Below, one piece after another: positions 22,368 to 30,934 of a DNA stretch of 45,024 bases. How positions within the stretch are numbered: the first letter of the stretch is position 1; each line of letters starts with the position of its first letter. Below the pieces are notes generated by a model. That model was not told the DNA's origin and did no database searches. It was given only the letters and a program-made list of their open reading frames with translations. The translations under genes and the position numbers were made by a program. This DNA comes from an uncultured Prevotellaceae bacterium (GTDB lineage Bacteria > Bacteroidota > Bacteroidia > Bacteroidales > Bacteroidaceae), in NCBI GenBank assembly GCA_946540735.1, contig CAMNIN010000026.1, positions 1 through 45,024 of the forward strand, given 5' to 3'.

Positions 22368-23111
22368 ATGATCAGGTGCCTGGCTATAGACGATGAGCCC
22401 CTTGCCCTCAAGCAACTGGCCTCATACATACAGAAAATACCGTTTTTGCAACTGGTAGGGTCATGCGACAGTGCCATCGAAGCACGCCGCATCATGGAGG
22501 AAGAGATGGTCGATGCCATCTTCATCGACATCAACATGCCAGACCTGAATGGGATGGAATTCGTGAAATCACTCTCCGCCCCACCTCTGGTGGTCTTCAC
22601 AACAGCCTATTCCGAATACGCCATCGACGGATTCAAGGTGGATGCCGTGGATTACCTGCTGAAGCCATTCGGGCTTGATGACATGAAGCGGGCAGCCAAC
22701 AAAGTGAAAAGGCAGTACGACCTCATCAACGCCGCCAACGGAACGGCAGCAGCGCCAGCCGCCATCGACGATGCCGACGACGGCATCCTCTTCCTGAAGA
22801 CCGAGCACCGGGTGGTGAGGGTCGACATCAGCCATATCCGATACATCGAAGGCATGAGCGAGTATCTGCGCATCCACTTCGACGACGGCAACCGTCCGCT
22901 GGTCGTCCTTCTGAGCATGAAGAAAATAGAAGAGCGGCTCCCGCGCAACAGTTTCATGCGCGTTCACCGCTCTTATATCATCAACCTATCGAAGATTCAG
23001 GAAGTGAACAAGAACAGGGTCATCATGGATGCTGACACCTACCTGCCCATCGGCGACCTCTACCGTGAGGCCTTCAATGCCTATCTCGACAGCAAGTTTC
23101 TCGGCAAGTGA
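22368..23111 (+). CDS. LytTR-family response regulator
   Basis: 247 residues. The receiver domain (about 1-120) has the acidic pocket DD at 8-9, phospho-acceptor Asp54 in FIDINMPDLNG, Thr in FTTAYSEYA, and Lys in YLLKPFG. The LytTR DNA-binding domain (about 145-245) is marked by FLKTEHRVVRVDISHIRYIEGMSEYLRIH and by RNSFMRVHRSYIINLSKIQEV. A short Ala-rich linker joins them (NGTAAAPAAID). It is the cognate regulator of the preceding kinase. LytTR proteins bind direct repeats upstream of targets; likely targets are the flanking lipoprotein gene and the divergent VTC/DUF4956/DUF2490 operon (inference). It converges on the DUF2490 gene with a 30-base gap and no terminator hairpin. Confidence 0.92.
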   Translation: MIRCLAIDDEPLALKQLASYIQKIPFLQLVGSCDSAIEARRIMEEEMVDAIFIDINMPDLNGMEFVKSLSAPPLVVFTTAYSEYAIDGFKVDAVDYLLKPFGLDDMKRAANKVKRQYDLINAANGTAAAPAAIDDADDGILFLKTEHRVVRVDISHIRYIEGMSEYLRIHFDDGNRPLVVLLSMKKIEERLPRNSFMRVHRSYIINLSKIQEVNKNRVIMDADTYLPIGDLYREAFNAYLDSKFLGK

Positions 23112-23141
23112 GGCGAAGGCTGCCCGCCACGCCCATCACTC

Positions 23142-23948
23142 TCAGAACTTCACTTGGTAGGTGAGACCGATCACATGACGGTTGGGCTCATCGTCAGAAT
23201 CATTGTTCACATGCTGGTAGCGATAGAACAGTTCGACAGCGTTCTTCTTGTTGATCTTATACTCTGCGCCAACCGCATAACGAATCTTCTCCAGATTCCA
23301 GGCATTGAATGCTTCGACGCTGACGAATGGCGTGATAGGGAACCCCTTCTCCTTGTATTCCACACGAAGCCGGCTTCTCAGCACACTCTTTCCCTTGCCC
23401 TTGTAAGTGTGCGACTTTCCGTCAGACATACCAGCGGGCACGGGTTCGTCGTCATCCTCATTGTAATAGATCGTACGGTGATCGACAGTGTGTTCCGGAC
23501 GGTAAGTATACTGCCAACGCTCACGGAGCGACAGATCGATTTTGCCAATCTTGTAACTACCCGTCAGCGAGACGTTGAAACGATGACGAACGCCCCAGTA
23601 CTGCGCACTCCGCTTCAAGTCGCCGGCATGGATGCCGATGTCGCGTGTCACCACCTCATCATCGGCATCATAATAGCTCGTCTTCTCGTTGTTGTCGTAG
23701 AGGAAAGTGTAGCCCACAGACGCCTTCAGCCAAGACAGCATCTTATAGCCCGCCTGGACACCAGCCGACCAGCGATCAACTGTTTTGACATCGTCGCGGG
23801 TACGCATTTCCGCTTCCAGCCCCACAGAGAATTTCTTGTTGATTTTCTTATCCGCCTCCACGGAGAGGCAGGTACCGAAATCATCACCCTGTGCGAATCC
23901 TGCGACAGACAGCAAGGCCAAAGCCATCAAACTCAATAATCTCTTCAT
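23142..23948 (-). CDS. DUF2490 outer-membrane beta-barrel protein
   Basis: 268 residues from the ATG at 23948 (MKRLLSLMALALLSVAGFAQG, a signal peptide); the frame extends two codons to a TTG. The mature part is a series of alternating amphipathic beta strands (KFSVGLEAEMRTRDD, WSAGVQAGYKML, LKASVGYTFLYDNNE, KIDLSLRERWQYTYRPE, AVELFYRYQHVNND), ending in an aromatic-terminal strand (IGLTYQVKF), typical of outer-membrane barrels inserted by BAM. It matches the DUF2490 family. Last gene of the VTC-DUF4956-DUF2490 operon, 23 bases after DUF4956. It could be the export or surface part of the module (inference); the family's function is unknown. Confidence 0.85.
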   Translation of the reverse strand: MKRLLSLMALALLSVAGFAQGDDFGTCLSVEADKKINKKFSVGLEAEMRTRDDVKTVDRWSAGVQAGYKMLSWLKASVGYTFLYDNNEKTSYYDADDEVVTRDIGIHAGDLKRSAQYWGVRHRFNVSLTGSYKIGKIDLSLRERWQYTYRPEHTVDHRTIYYNEDDDEPVPAGMSDGKSHTYKGKGKSVLRSRLRVEYKEKGFPITPFVSVEAFNAWNLEKIRYAVGAEYKINKKNAVELFYRYQHVNNDSDDEPNRHVIGLTYQVKF

Positions 23949-23971
23949 AATCAAATATGTATTAATTCCGT

Positions 23972-24634
23972 TTATTCGGTAAATTCCGTCTGGCGGATTT
24001 TCATTTTTCCATCAATGGTGTTAGACCCCTTATCACTCCGATAATACACTTTCACCACCGCCATGTCGCGCAGCATGTCAAGGCCACCCACCTCGACCTT
24101 GATGATATCCAGTCCGGTGCGCGCTTTAAGGTCGGCCTTCAAGTCCTCGCTCCGCTCAGGTTTGATGAGCTCGATGCGGTCGTACTGGATAAGTTTGCAA
24201 GGCACCACCTTGAGCGACTTCTCGCAGGCCCATACCGAGACGATGATAATGAGGTTGGTGAGCAGCAGTTCGATCACGGGCATTGTGGAAGCGAGAGCGT
24301 TGACCACCGATAGGCAAAGCACGATGAAGAGATAAGTCATCTCACGCACAGGCATAGCATCCGTGCGGTAACGCATGATGCTGAAAATGCCAAACATACC
24401 GATGCCCACGCCGATGCCTGTCTTTCCTTTCATATCCTCCAGTACGAAGATCATGAAGAAGACGATGAAGAAGATAGCAATGCCGATAAGCATGAACGTG
24501 AAGAAGAAATCACGCCTCCGGCTCTTGGGGTAATACAGTTTAGCCACGATCACCCAATTGGTGAGGACACAGATGGCGAAGCGCACCAGCATCTTCAAGA
24601 AATCCACCGAGATAACACTTTGTAAATATTCCAT
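23972..24634 (-). CDS. DUF4956 integral membrane protein
   Basis: 220 residues with about four membrane helices: about 14-33, 43-68, 70-88 (short glycine-rich GIGVGIGMFGIFSIMRYRT) and 100-135. The motif FGIFSIMRYRTDAMPVREMTYLFIVL is the diagnostic sequence of DUF4956. The C-terminal about 145-215 is soluble and mixed (IQYDRIELIKPE, GLDIIKVEVGGLDMLRDMAVVKVYYRSDK), a ferredoxin-like pattern. DUF4956 genes are frequently next to VTC polyphosphate polymerase genes and CotH or carbohydrate-binding proteins, as here. It may anchor or feed the polymerase across the membrane; this is not established. Starts 36 bases after the VTC gene stop. Confidence 0.88.
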   Translation of the reverse strand: MEYLQSVISVDFLKMLVRFAICVLTNWVIVAKLYYPKSRRRDFFFTFMLIGIAIFFIVFFMIFVLEDMKGKTGIGVGIGMFGIFSIMRYRTDAMPVREMTYLFIVLCLSVVNALASTMPVIELLLTNLIIIVSVWACEKSLKVVPCKLIQYDRIELIKPERSEDLKADLKARTGLDIIKVEVGGLDMLRDMAVVKVYYRSDKGSNTIDGKMKIRQTEFTE

Positions 24635-24670
24635 AATATCAATGATTATTTGTTTTCATTTCGGGGCGGG

Positions 24671-25420
24671 TCAGTCCGCACGGTCAAGCACCTTTCTCAC
24701 CTCGATGAGTTTGACTTTGAAGCGGTTGACGAGCAACCCGTCGTTGGTCAAAGCCGACCCCATGCAGTATTTGCTGAATCCATGCGGGAAGATCCTCAGC
24801 GTGCGGAGCATCTCGAGCACAGGCGAGAAGCAGAGACCGTCGCGTTTGAGTTCGACGATCACGAGAGGTCCCATATGACGGTCAGTACCCGTCACCAGGT
24901 TGTGAAACTGCAGATTGGTGTCGATGGTCAGCCTTTCCGTCCGGGCCTTGTTGACCAATGTGATGCGGTCGAAACTGTTTTGGATGGCCGGGATGAGCAC
25001 ATCAGGCTGATAACGCAGATGCTGTGCAAGGAAATGCAGTTTCTCCTCATCGAGCAGGCTCATGTCGGTCACCTGCATGCGTTTTTTCTTCGTACGTCCG
25101 CGGTTGTTCTTGGTTTTCACCTCCATGAACTGCAGTTGAGAGTTCACATAGGTTCTGAACCTCAGTTTCTGCCTTCCGGCATGTCCATGCTGATGAGCAT
25201 AGTACATGTGGAAATCCTTGGTGTCGAAATAAGTGGTGCTGTAGCGCATGTTGCGCTCTCCCTCGATCTCCTGAGCCATATATTCCTCCTCGGCCATGGC
25301 CAACAGCTGCTGAAGCATGGGCATGGTCGTCACGAACTTGGTATCGATGCGGTTCATCAGTCTGATGCCGCTCATCTCATCCAGCGTGATCTTGTCGAAT
25401 TTTGAGAGAAGGTCTTTCAT
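24671..25420 (-). CDS. VTC-domain polyphosphate polymerase
   Basis: 249 residues. It belongs to the triphosphate tunnel metalloenzyme group (VTC domain), which in yeast Vtc4 polymerises polyphosphate from ATP. Expected basic tunnel residues are visible: NRIDTKF (Arg24, Lys28), RYSTTYFDT (Arg59), KLRFRTY (Arg87, Arg89), then MEVKTKNNRGRTKKKR with Glu100 and alternating lysines. Later motifs are ERLTIDTN, LVIVELK (metal-binding Glu) and FSKYCMG. No membrane segment of its own, so it likely works at the inner membrane with the DUF4956 partner. First gene of its minus-strand operon; a -7 box is 20 bases upstream. The catalytic activity of bacterial VTC proteins is a family inference. Confidence 0.9.
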   Translation of the reverse strand: MKDLLSKFDKITLDEMSGIRLMNRIDTKFVTTMPMLQQLLAMAEEEYMAQEIEGERNMRYSTTYFDTKDFHMYYAHQHGHAGRQKLRFRTYVNSQLQFMEVKTKNNRGRTKKKRMQVTDMSLLDEEKLHFLAQHLRYQPDVLIPAIQNSFDRITLVNKARTERLTIDTNLQFHNLVTGTDRHMGPLVIVELKRDGLCFSPVLEMLRTLRIFPHGFSKYCMGSALTNDGLLVNRFKVKLIEVRKVLDRAD

Positions 25421-25440
25421 GCTCTGTTTTTTTTCTAACG

Positions 25441-25448
25441 CAAATATA
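25441..25448 (-). promoter_or_regulatory. -7 box for the VTC-DUF4956-DUF2490 operon
   Basis: Minus-strand TATATTTG, perfect TAnnTTTG, 20 bases upstream of the VTC ATG at 25420; the leader would be about 14 nt. Confidence 0.7.
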
Positions 25449-25503
25449 AGGCGAAAAGTATGATCACCGCCAATCTATTCAGCCAACGGGCAGATTTTAT
25501 CAA

Positions 25504-25546
25504 CAAAAAAAACGGGAGGTCGAGTTGAGAAACCCGAGATCCCGTT
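25504..25546 (-). terminator. Terminator of asd
   Basis: On the minus strand AACGGGA (plus 25540-25546) pairs with TCCCGTT (plus 25511-25517), with an inner partial stem, followed by a run of T residues (plus A-run 25505-25512). It ends the asd transcript 24 bases after its stop and separates it from the VTC promoter. Confidence 0.8.
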
Positions 25547-25569
25547 ATAATTTGGATAGTAGGCCGGAA

Positions 25570-26580
25570 TCAACCCACATTGCCCACTTTGATGAGGTAT
25601 TCGGCAATCTGGACCGCATTGAGAGCCGCACCTTTGCGTATCTGGTCGCCGCTGAGCCAAAGGGTGAGTCCACAATCCTCGGCCAGATCCTTGCGCACAC
25701 GACCCACATAGATATCGTCGCGCCCGGCCGTATCGAGCGGCATCGGATAGACAAGATTGGCAGGGTCGTCGCAGAGCGTGCACCCCGGTGCTGCGGCAAT
25801 GGCAGCCTGGGCCTGTTCGACAGAGACAGGCTGTTCGGTCTCGATCCACACACTCTCGGAGTGGGACCTCAGAGAAGACACGCGGACGCAGGTAGCAGAG
25901 CACCGCACATCGGAGTGCATGATCTTTCTTGTCTCGTTGAACATCTTCATCTCCTCCTTGGTATATCCGTTGGGTTGGAACACATCGATCTGCGGGATGA
26001 CGTTATAAGCCAGCTGATGCGGGAATTTGCTCACCGTGACAGGCTGTCCCTCCACGATTTCCCGGTATTGCTGCTCGAGTTCTGCCATGGCAGCGGCACC
26101 GGCGCCACTCGCACTCTGATAGCTCGACACCCTGACACGCTTGATGTGTGAGAGTTGTTCGATCGGCTGCAGCACGACCACCATCATGATAGTGGTGCAG
26201 TTGGGATTGGCGATGATGCCCCGCGGCCGATTCAACGCATCGGCCGCATTGCACTCCGGCACGACAAGAGGCACGTCCTCATCCATGCGGAAAGCACTGG
26301 AATTATCAATCATCACAGCCCCATAGCGGGTGATCGTCTCGGCAAACTCCTTGGAAGTGCCGGCGCCAGCTGAAGTGAAAGCGATGTCGACATCCTTGAA
26401 ATCATCATTGTGCTGCAACAGCTTCACCTCATATTCCTTACCTTTGAACATATACTTGCGTCCTGCGCTACGGGAAGAGCCGAACAGCACCAGGTCGTCG
26501 ATGGGGAAATTGCGCTCATCGAGCACACGCAGGAACTCCTGTCCCACGGCTCCACTTGCACCTACAATCGCTACTTTCAT
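25570..26580 (-). CDS. asd: Aspartate-semialdehyde dehydrogenase
   Basis: 336 residues, normal length. It reduces aspartyl phosphate to aspartate semialdehyde with NADPH in the lysine, diaminopimelate, threonine and methionine pathways; cytoplasmic. Seen: the Rossmann loop GASGAVGQ (7-14), the substrate segment [12 protein letters not shown], the catalytic Cys128 in NPNCTT, the SYQSASGAG turn, and the basic/histidine segment [16 protein letters not shown] holding the catalytic His. Monocistronic: it has its own -7 box about 80 bases upstream and a terminator directly after it. Nothing odd. Confidence 0.96.
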   Translation of the reverse strand: MKVAIVGASGAVGQEFLRVLDERNFPIDDLVLFGSSRSAGRKYMFKGKEYEVKLLQHNDDFKDVDIAFTSAGAGTSKEFAETITRYGAVMIDNSSAFRMDEDVPLVVPECNAADALNRPRGIIANPNCTTIMMVVVLQPIEQLSHIKRVRVSSYQSASGAGAAAMAELEQQYREIVEGQPVTVSKFPHQLAYNVIPQIDVFQPNGYTKEEMKMFNETRKIMHSDVRCSATCVRVSSLRSHSESVWIETEQPVSVEQAQAAIAAAPGCTLCDDPANLVYPMPLDTAGRDDIYVGRVRKDLAEDCGLTLWLSGDQIRKGAALNAVQIAEYLIKVGNVG

Positions 26581-26658
26581 TTTCTTTTCTTGATGTTTGA
26601 ATGGCTAAAAAGGCCTCTTGCCGCCACGCTCACGTACAGCACACGGCCCATGTGGGTG

Positions 26659-26666
26659 CAAAATTA
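26659..26666 (-). promoter_or_regulatory. -7 box for asd
   Basis: Minus-strand TAATTTTG, TAnnTTTG match, 79 bases upstream of the asd ATG, implying a leader of about 72 nt. The leader contains no structure I recognise as a lysine riboswitch. Confidence 0.55.
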
Positions 26667-26847
26667 CAATTTTCCCAACAAATCATCATATATTAAGCCA
26701 ATTTTTTGCCATTATGGACCAAAATCGCAACGATTTGCAAAGAAATCAACAGTTTGGAACACGCCGCACATTCTCCCAAAGAGGGCGAAAGTGCAAACCC
26801 ATCGAAGATTTTGACAGGCATTCACATCGGAAATGGAATATTTTTCT

Positions 26848-26855
26848 TATTTTTG
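26848..26855 (+). promoter_or_regulatory. -7 box for the antiporter operon
   Basis: TATTTTTG, TAnnTTTG match, 53 bases before the ATG at 26908. It lies downstream of an earlier in-frame ATG (26833), which therefore cannot be the start. Confidence 0.65.
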
Positions 26856-26907
26856 CATCGTAAAAGAGAGAGACTGCAACCTATCGTCACATCCCCTGTC
26901 CAAGCCC

Positions 26908-29031
26908 ATGCCAGACATCTCGCCCTATTTTCCCATCACTGACCCGACACTGATCTTCCTTGTCGTGCTGTGCATCATCCTCCTTGCCCCCATCATCATG
27001 GGCAAGTTGCGCATCCCGCATATCGTGGGGATGGTGCTGGCGGGTGTGATTGTCGGCAGCCATGGCCTGAACGTGCTCGAGCGCGACGACTCCTTCGAGC
27101 TTTTCGGCAAGGTGGGCATGTATTACATCATGTTCCTGGCCGGACTGGAGATGGACATGGAGAGCATGAAGAAATCGAAAGGCCGTTTCCTGACTTTCGG
27201 ACTGATGACCGCCTTGGTGCCTTTCATCATGACCTATTTCATGGCCATCTGGCTGATGGGCTACTCACAGGTGGCAGCACTGCTTCTGGGCTGTATCATG
27301 GCCTCCAACACCCTTGTGGCCTACCCCATCGTAGGCCGCTACGGCCTTCAGCAGCATCCAGCCTCAGCCCTGAGCGTGGGATCGACAATGATCGCACTCT
27401 TTCTCTCGCTCACCGCCATCGCCGCCATCGCAGGAGCCTTCGGCGCCGACGGAGGATGGGCCTTCTGGCTGATTTTTCTGGTGAAGATCATTGTCTTCTG
27501 CGCCATTCTCATCCTCTTGATTCCCAGGGCAGCACGGTGGTTTCTGCACCGCTACTCCGACTCCGTGATGCAATTCATCTTCACCCTGTCGATGATGTTT
27601 TTCAGTGCCGCCCTCGCCGACATCGCCGGACTGGAAGGCATACTCGGAGCCTTTCTTGCCGGTCTGATCCTCAACAGGTATATCCCGCGGCTTTCGCCAC
27701 TGATGAACCGCATCGAGTTCATCGGCAACGCCCTTTTCATCCCCTATTTCCTCATCGGTGTGGGCATGCTGATCAACGTGAGGGTGTTGTTTCATGGAGG
27801 AGAAATCATCTGGGTGGTGCTCTTCATGGTATTCGTCGGAACAGCCGGCAAAGCCCTTGCCGCTTACATGGCCAGTTTCCATTTCAGGATGCCGATACAA
27901 TACGGGCACCTGATGTGCGGTCTCACCTCGGCCCACGCCGCAGGAGCCATCGCCATGGTGATGGTGGGCATGCGTCTGGAGACATCGCCGGGGCACTACC
28001 TGGTGGACAATGACATGCTCAACGGCGTGGTGATCATGATCCTCTTCACCTGCGTGATCAGTTCGATCATCACCGAACGAGCCGCGAAGCAAATCGTGAT
28101 CGACACCAATGCCCGTGCGATGAAAGAGAAAGAGCAAGACGACGAGAAGATCCTCCTGCCCGTGAAATACCCCGACCTGGCCGAGTCGCTTCTGAACGTG
28201 GCCATCATGATGCGCAACCCCCGCCTTAACCGGGGACTGGTGGCGCTCAACGTGGTCTATGACGACCACAACAGGCAGGACAACCAAGAGCGCGGCCGGC
28301 AGTTGCTGGCCAAGCTGGTGAAATCAGCCAGTGCCGCCGACGTGAGGATGCAGACCCAGGTGAGGATCGCCGCCAACATCGCCAACGGCATCAAGCACGC
28401 ATTCAAGGAATACGACGCCTCAGAGATCATCATGGGCCTCCATATCCACAAGGAGATCTCGCCCAAGTTCTGGGGCGACTTCGCCCAAAGCCTCTACAAC
28501 GGGCTCAACCGCCAGATCATCTTCGTGAGGCTGAAACAGCCCATCAACACCCTGAGATGCATCCGGGTGGCCGTGCCGTCGAGGGCAGAGTTTGAGGCAG
28601 GTTTCATCAGATGGCTGGAGCGGCTTCTGCGGATGGCCGGCAACCTCGACTGCCGTATCGTGTTTTATGCCCGGCACGACTGCAACGAACTGATCAGCGA
28701 CTTCGTGCGCCACCGCCACCCCAATGCCAGGGCCGAATACAAACTGATGGAGCACTGGAATGAGCTGCCCCATCTGGCCGAGGAGATGAACGATGACCAC
28801 CTCATGGTGTTCATCACCTCGCGCAAAGGCAACATCTCCTACAAGACCGCATTTGAGAAATTACCCATCGAGATAGAGCGCTTCTATTCAGGAAAGAGCC
28901 TCATGATCGTATTCCCCGACCAGTTTGGCGAGCGAATGGACTCCATGACCTTCGCAGAGCCTCAGCACCAGGAGGAGAAGAGCGCTTACGAACTCTTCCT
29001 CGACTGGCTGAGACGGAAGCGCGTCACCTAA
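26908..29031 (+). CDS. CPA-type cation:proton antiporter with C-terminal USP-like region
   Basis: 707 residues from the ATG at 26908 ([11 protein letters not shown]). The N-terminal about 400 residues carry about 12 membrane helices of the Na+/H+ exchanger fold. Seen are [19 protein letters not shown] (helix after the first loop), [50 protein letters not shown] and [17 protein letters not shown]. The C-terminal about 300 residues are soluble, with two universal-stress-protein-like halves ([45 protein letters not shown]). In relatives I recall, the segment after VGRYGL is VGGTIITDTLALL with an ion-binding Asp. Here it reads [13 protein letters not shown] without it, so transport may be altered (from memory, moderate certainty). 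Heads a plus-strand set with a LolD-like ATPase and a CvfB-like gene. Confidence 0.85.
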   Translation: MPDISPYFPITDPTLIFLVVLCIILLAPIIMGKLRIPHIVGMVLAGVIVGSHGLNVLERDDSFELFGKVGMYYIMFLAGLEMDMESMKKSKGRFLTFGLMTALVPFIMTYFMAIWLMGYSQVAALLLGCIMASNTLVAYPIVGRYGLQQHPASALSVGSTMIALFLSLTAIAAIAGAFGADGGWAFWLIFLVKIIVFCAILILLIPRAARWFLHRYSDSVMQFIFTLSMMFFSAALADIAGLEGILGAFLAGLILNRYIPRLSPLMNRIEFIGNALFIPYFLIGVGMLINVRVLFHGGEIIWVVLFMVFVGTAGKALAAYMASFHFRMPIQYGHLMCGLTSAHAAGAIAMVMVGMRLETSPGHYLVDNDMLNGVVIMILFTCVISSIITERAAKQIVIDTNARAMKEKEQDDEKILLPVKYPDLAESLLNVAIMMRNPRLNRGLVALNVVYDDHNRQDNQERGRQLLAKLVKSASAADVRMQTQVRIAANIANGIKHAFKEYDASEIIMGLHIHKEISPKFWGDFAQSLYNGLNRQIIFVRLKQPINTLRCIRVAVPSRAEFEAGFIRWLERLLRMAGNLDCRIVFYARHDCNELISDFVRHRHPNARAEYKLMEHWNELPHLAEEMNDDHLMVFITSRKGNISYKTAFEKLPIEIERFYSGKSLMIVFPDQFGERMDSMTFAEPQHQEEKSAYELFLDWLRRKRVT

Positions 29032-29041
29032 CACCAACGAC

Positions 29042-29719
29042 ATGATAGACATCAAGAACATCACCAAGAGTTTCGGACAACTGCAAGTGCTCAAAGGCAT
29101 CGACCTGCATATCGACAAAGGAGAAATCGTCAGCATCGTAGGTCCGAGTGGAGCGGGCAAGACCACCCTGCTTCAAATCATCGGCACACTCGACAGGCCG
29201 GATGGCGGTACAGTGACCATCGACGGCATCGACGTGGAAGCCCTGTCGACCAACAAGATCTCGGAATTCCGCAACAAGCATGTGGGTTTTGTGTTTCAGT
29301 TTCACCAACTCCTGCCCGAATTCACTGCTTTGGAAAACATCATGATTCCCGCCTACATCGCAGGGAAGCCGACCGCAGAGGCCAAGGCGAAAGCCATGGA
29401 GCTGCTGGAGTTCATGGGTCTCGCCGACCGCGCCCACCACAAGCCCGGTCAACTCTCGGGAGGCGAGAAGCAGCGAGTGGCTGTGGCCAGAGCCCTGGTC
29501 AACGATCCATCCGTGATACTCGCCGACGAGCCATCAGGAAGTCTTGACACGCAGAACAAAGCCGAGCTACACCAGTTGTTCTTCGACCTGCGCGACAAAT
29601 ACGGCATGACCTTCGTCATCGTCACCCACGACGAGAGCCTCGCCCAGATCACCGACCGCACGATCCGTCTGAAAGACGGCCAGATCATATCATCATCCAC
29701 CCCCGAAAACCCAGAATAG
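29042..29719 (+). CDS. ABC transporter ATPase, LolD-like
   Basis: 225 residues, a full-length small ABC ATPase: Walker [10 protein letters not shown] (34-42), Q loop FQFHQL, signature LSGGEKQR (138-145), Walker [13 protein letters not shown], and switch His in IVTHD. The wording [45 protein letters not shown] resembles the LolD/MacB subfamily (lipoprotein release or similar). No permease gene is adjacent, so its partner is elsewhere and the exact substrate is open. Starts 10 bases after the antiporter stop and ends 2 bases before the next gene, so it is certainly co-transcribed. Confidence 0.9.
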   Translation: MIDIKNITKSFGQLQVLKGIDLHIDKGEIVSIVGPSGAGKTTLLQIIGTLDRPDGGTVTIDGIDVEALSTNKISEFRNKHVGFVFQFHQLLPEFTALENIMIPAYIAGKPTAEAKAKAMELLEFMGLADRAHHKPGQLSGGEKQRVAVARALVNDPSVILADEPSGSLDTQNKAELHQLFFDLRDKYGMTFVIVTHDESLAQITDRTIRLKDGQIISSSTPENPE

Positions 29720-29721
29720 CC

Positions 29722-30564
29722 ATGGCAACCATCCGATTAGGAGATTACAACCGCCTGCGAGTCGTCAAAGAAGTGGACTTCGGTGTCTACCTTGACGGTT
29801 TCGAAGAGGGAGAGATCCTGCTCCCCACAAGATACGTACCCAAAGGTCTGAAACCCGGTGATGACATCGACGTCTTCATCTATCTCGACCAAGACGAACG
29901 GCTGATCGCCACCACCGAGCGCCCCTTGGTGAAAGTAGGCGAATTCGGTTTCCTGGAGGTGTCGTGGGTCAACCAATATGGTGCATTCCTGCACTGGGGG
30001 CTGATGAAAGACCTATTCTGTCCTTTCAGCGAGCAAAAGAAGAAGATGGAGATCGGCAACCACTACCTGGTGCATGTCCACATCGACGAGGAGAGTTTCC
30101 GCATCGTCTGCTCCGCCAAGGTGGAGCGTTATCTGAGCAAGGACATCGCCCCCTACCGCCATAACGAAGCCGTCGACCTGCTCGTGTGGCAGAAGACCGA
30201 CATGGGATTCAAGGTCATCATCGACAACACCTATCCTGGACTGGTCTACGAGAACCAGATCTTCCGCCCGGTGCACTCCGGCGACAGGCTGCGCGGCTAT
30301 ATCGACCAAGTGAGAGGCGACGGCAAGATCGACGTGATGCTCCAGCCCAGCGGTCATCAGCAAGCCATCGACTTCGCCGATGCCCTCACCGACTACCTCA
30401 TCGCCCATGGAGGCCATTGTCCCTACGGCGACAAGACCGATCCGGAGACCATCAAGCAAGTATTCGGCGTGAGCAAGAAAACCTTCAAGCGCGGGATCGG
30501 TGATCTCTACCGCCGTCACGTCATCATCATCGAGGACGACGGCATCCGGCTGACGAATCCCTGA
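29722..30564 (+). CDS. CvfB-like S1-domain RNA-binding protein
   Basis: 280 residues. It shows the CvfB/YitL plan: several OB-fold S1-like repeats followed by a winged helix. Seen: YNRLRVVKEVDFGVYLDG..GEILLPTRYVPKG, VGEFGFLEVSWVNQYGAFLHWGLMKDLFCPF, VDLLVWQKTDMGFKVIIDNTYPGLVYENQIF, and the C-terminal winged helix (TDPETIKQVFGVSKKTFKRGIGDLYRRHVIIIEDDGIRL). Family members bind RNA and affect virulence-factor or translation control in Firmicutes; the role in Bacteroidetes is not established. Cytoplasmic. Directly precedes the structured-RNA region. Confidence 0.9.
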   Translation: MATIRLGDYNRLRVVKEVDFGVYLDGFEEGEILLPTRYVPKGLKPGDDIDVFIYLDQDERLIATTERPLVKVGEFGFLEVSWVNQYGAFLHWGLMKDLFCPFSEQKKKMEIGNHYLVHVHIDEESFRIVCSAKVERYLSKDIAPYRHNEAVDLLVWQKTDMGFKVIIDNTYPGLVYENQIFRPVHSGDRLRGYIDQVRGDGKIDVMLQPSGHQQAIDFADALTDYLIAHGGHCPYGDKTDPETIKQVFGVSKKTFKRGIGDLYRRHVIIIEDDGIRLTNP

Positions 30565-30633
30565 GTAAGCGTGGGGGATGACCCTCAATTTGTTTCCAAT
30601 AAGACAACAGTTCAATTTTTTCTGCATTTTTAT

Positions 30634-30665
30634 TTTGGAGGAGAAGATAATAATTCCTATTTTTG
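30634..30665 (+). promoter_or_regulatory. Full -33/-7 promoter of the structured RNA
   Basis: TTTG (30634-30637) and TATTTTTG (30658-30665) are 20 bases apart, one of the best Bacteroidetes promoters in the window. Transcription should begin near 30672. There is no open frame of note behind it before purL's own promoter. Confidence 0.75.
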
Positions 30666-30671
30666 CGGCCG

Positions 30672-30785
30672 AATCACACCCAAACCCAATATGGCAATTA
30701 AACCGCCCTCTATGAGAGTTAATGCCATATCTATCCGACAGAGGGCACATTGGGGGGCATCTCGTGAGAGATGTCCCCTGTTTCG
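30672..30785 (+). ncRNA. Candidate structured RNA (sRNA or leader) upstream of purL
   Basis: Three independent pairings are visible. (1) 30689-30701 pairs with 30719-30730, 12 bp with one bulged A (ATATGGCA-ATTAA with TTAATGCCATAT), closed by CTCT-ATG-AGAG. (2) GCCCTCT (30705-30711), inside that loop, is an exact complement of AGAGGGC (30740-30746), so it either competes with the inner hairpin or makes a pseudoknot. (3) CCCAAT (30685-30690) can pair with ATTGGG (30749-30754). These are followed by an 11-bp terminator hairpin at 30753-30778 with a GUGA tetraloop and a T-rich tail. It has its own -33/-7 promoter. I cannot match it to a named riboswitch class. Either a free sRNA of about 110 nt or a purL leader. 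Confidence 0.65.
30753..30785 (+). terminator. Terminator hairpin of the structured RNA
   Basis: GGGGGCATCTC / GAGATGTCCCC (30753-30763 with 30768-30778, one G-U pair) with loop GTGA, then TGTTTCGTTGTTTG. T-rich but interrupted, so partial termination is possible. Confidence 0.7.
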
Positions 30786-30895
30786 TTGTTTGAAGTCATG
30801 ATATTTGGGAATCCTCATCTGTCTGAGAATCGGATTATCTTGCCCATGCAAGGAGAAAACTATTCCTTTTACGCTCACTTATCGGATTTTTTATC

Positions 30896-30903
30896 TAATT
30901 TTG
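30896..30903 (+). promoter_or_regulatory. -7 box for purL
   Basis: TAATTTTG, TAnnTTTG match, 31 bases before the purL ATG at 30935. purL can thus be transcribed independently of the RNA element upstream. Confidence 0.65.
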
Positions 30904-30934
30904 CAGCATCTTAAGAATCCACAAGTCACGAATC

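Noticed and set aside
26833..26907. Upstream ATG for the antiporter gene
   Set aside because: The -7 box at 26848-26855 lies downstream of it, so it would not be transcribed; MPDISPYFP at 26908 is a better start.
30672..30785. Known purine, ZTP, PRPP or glycine riboswitch
   Set aside because: The consensus cores I remember for these classes are not present, so no known class is named.
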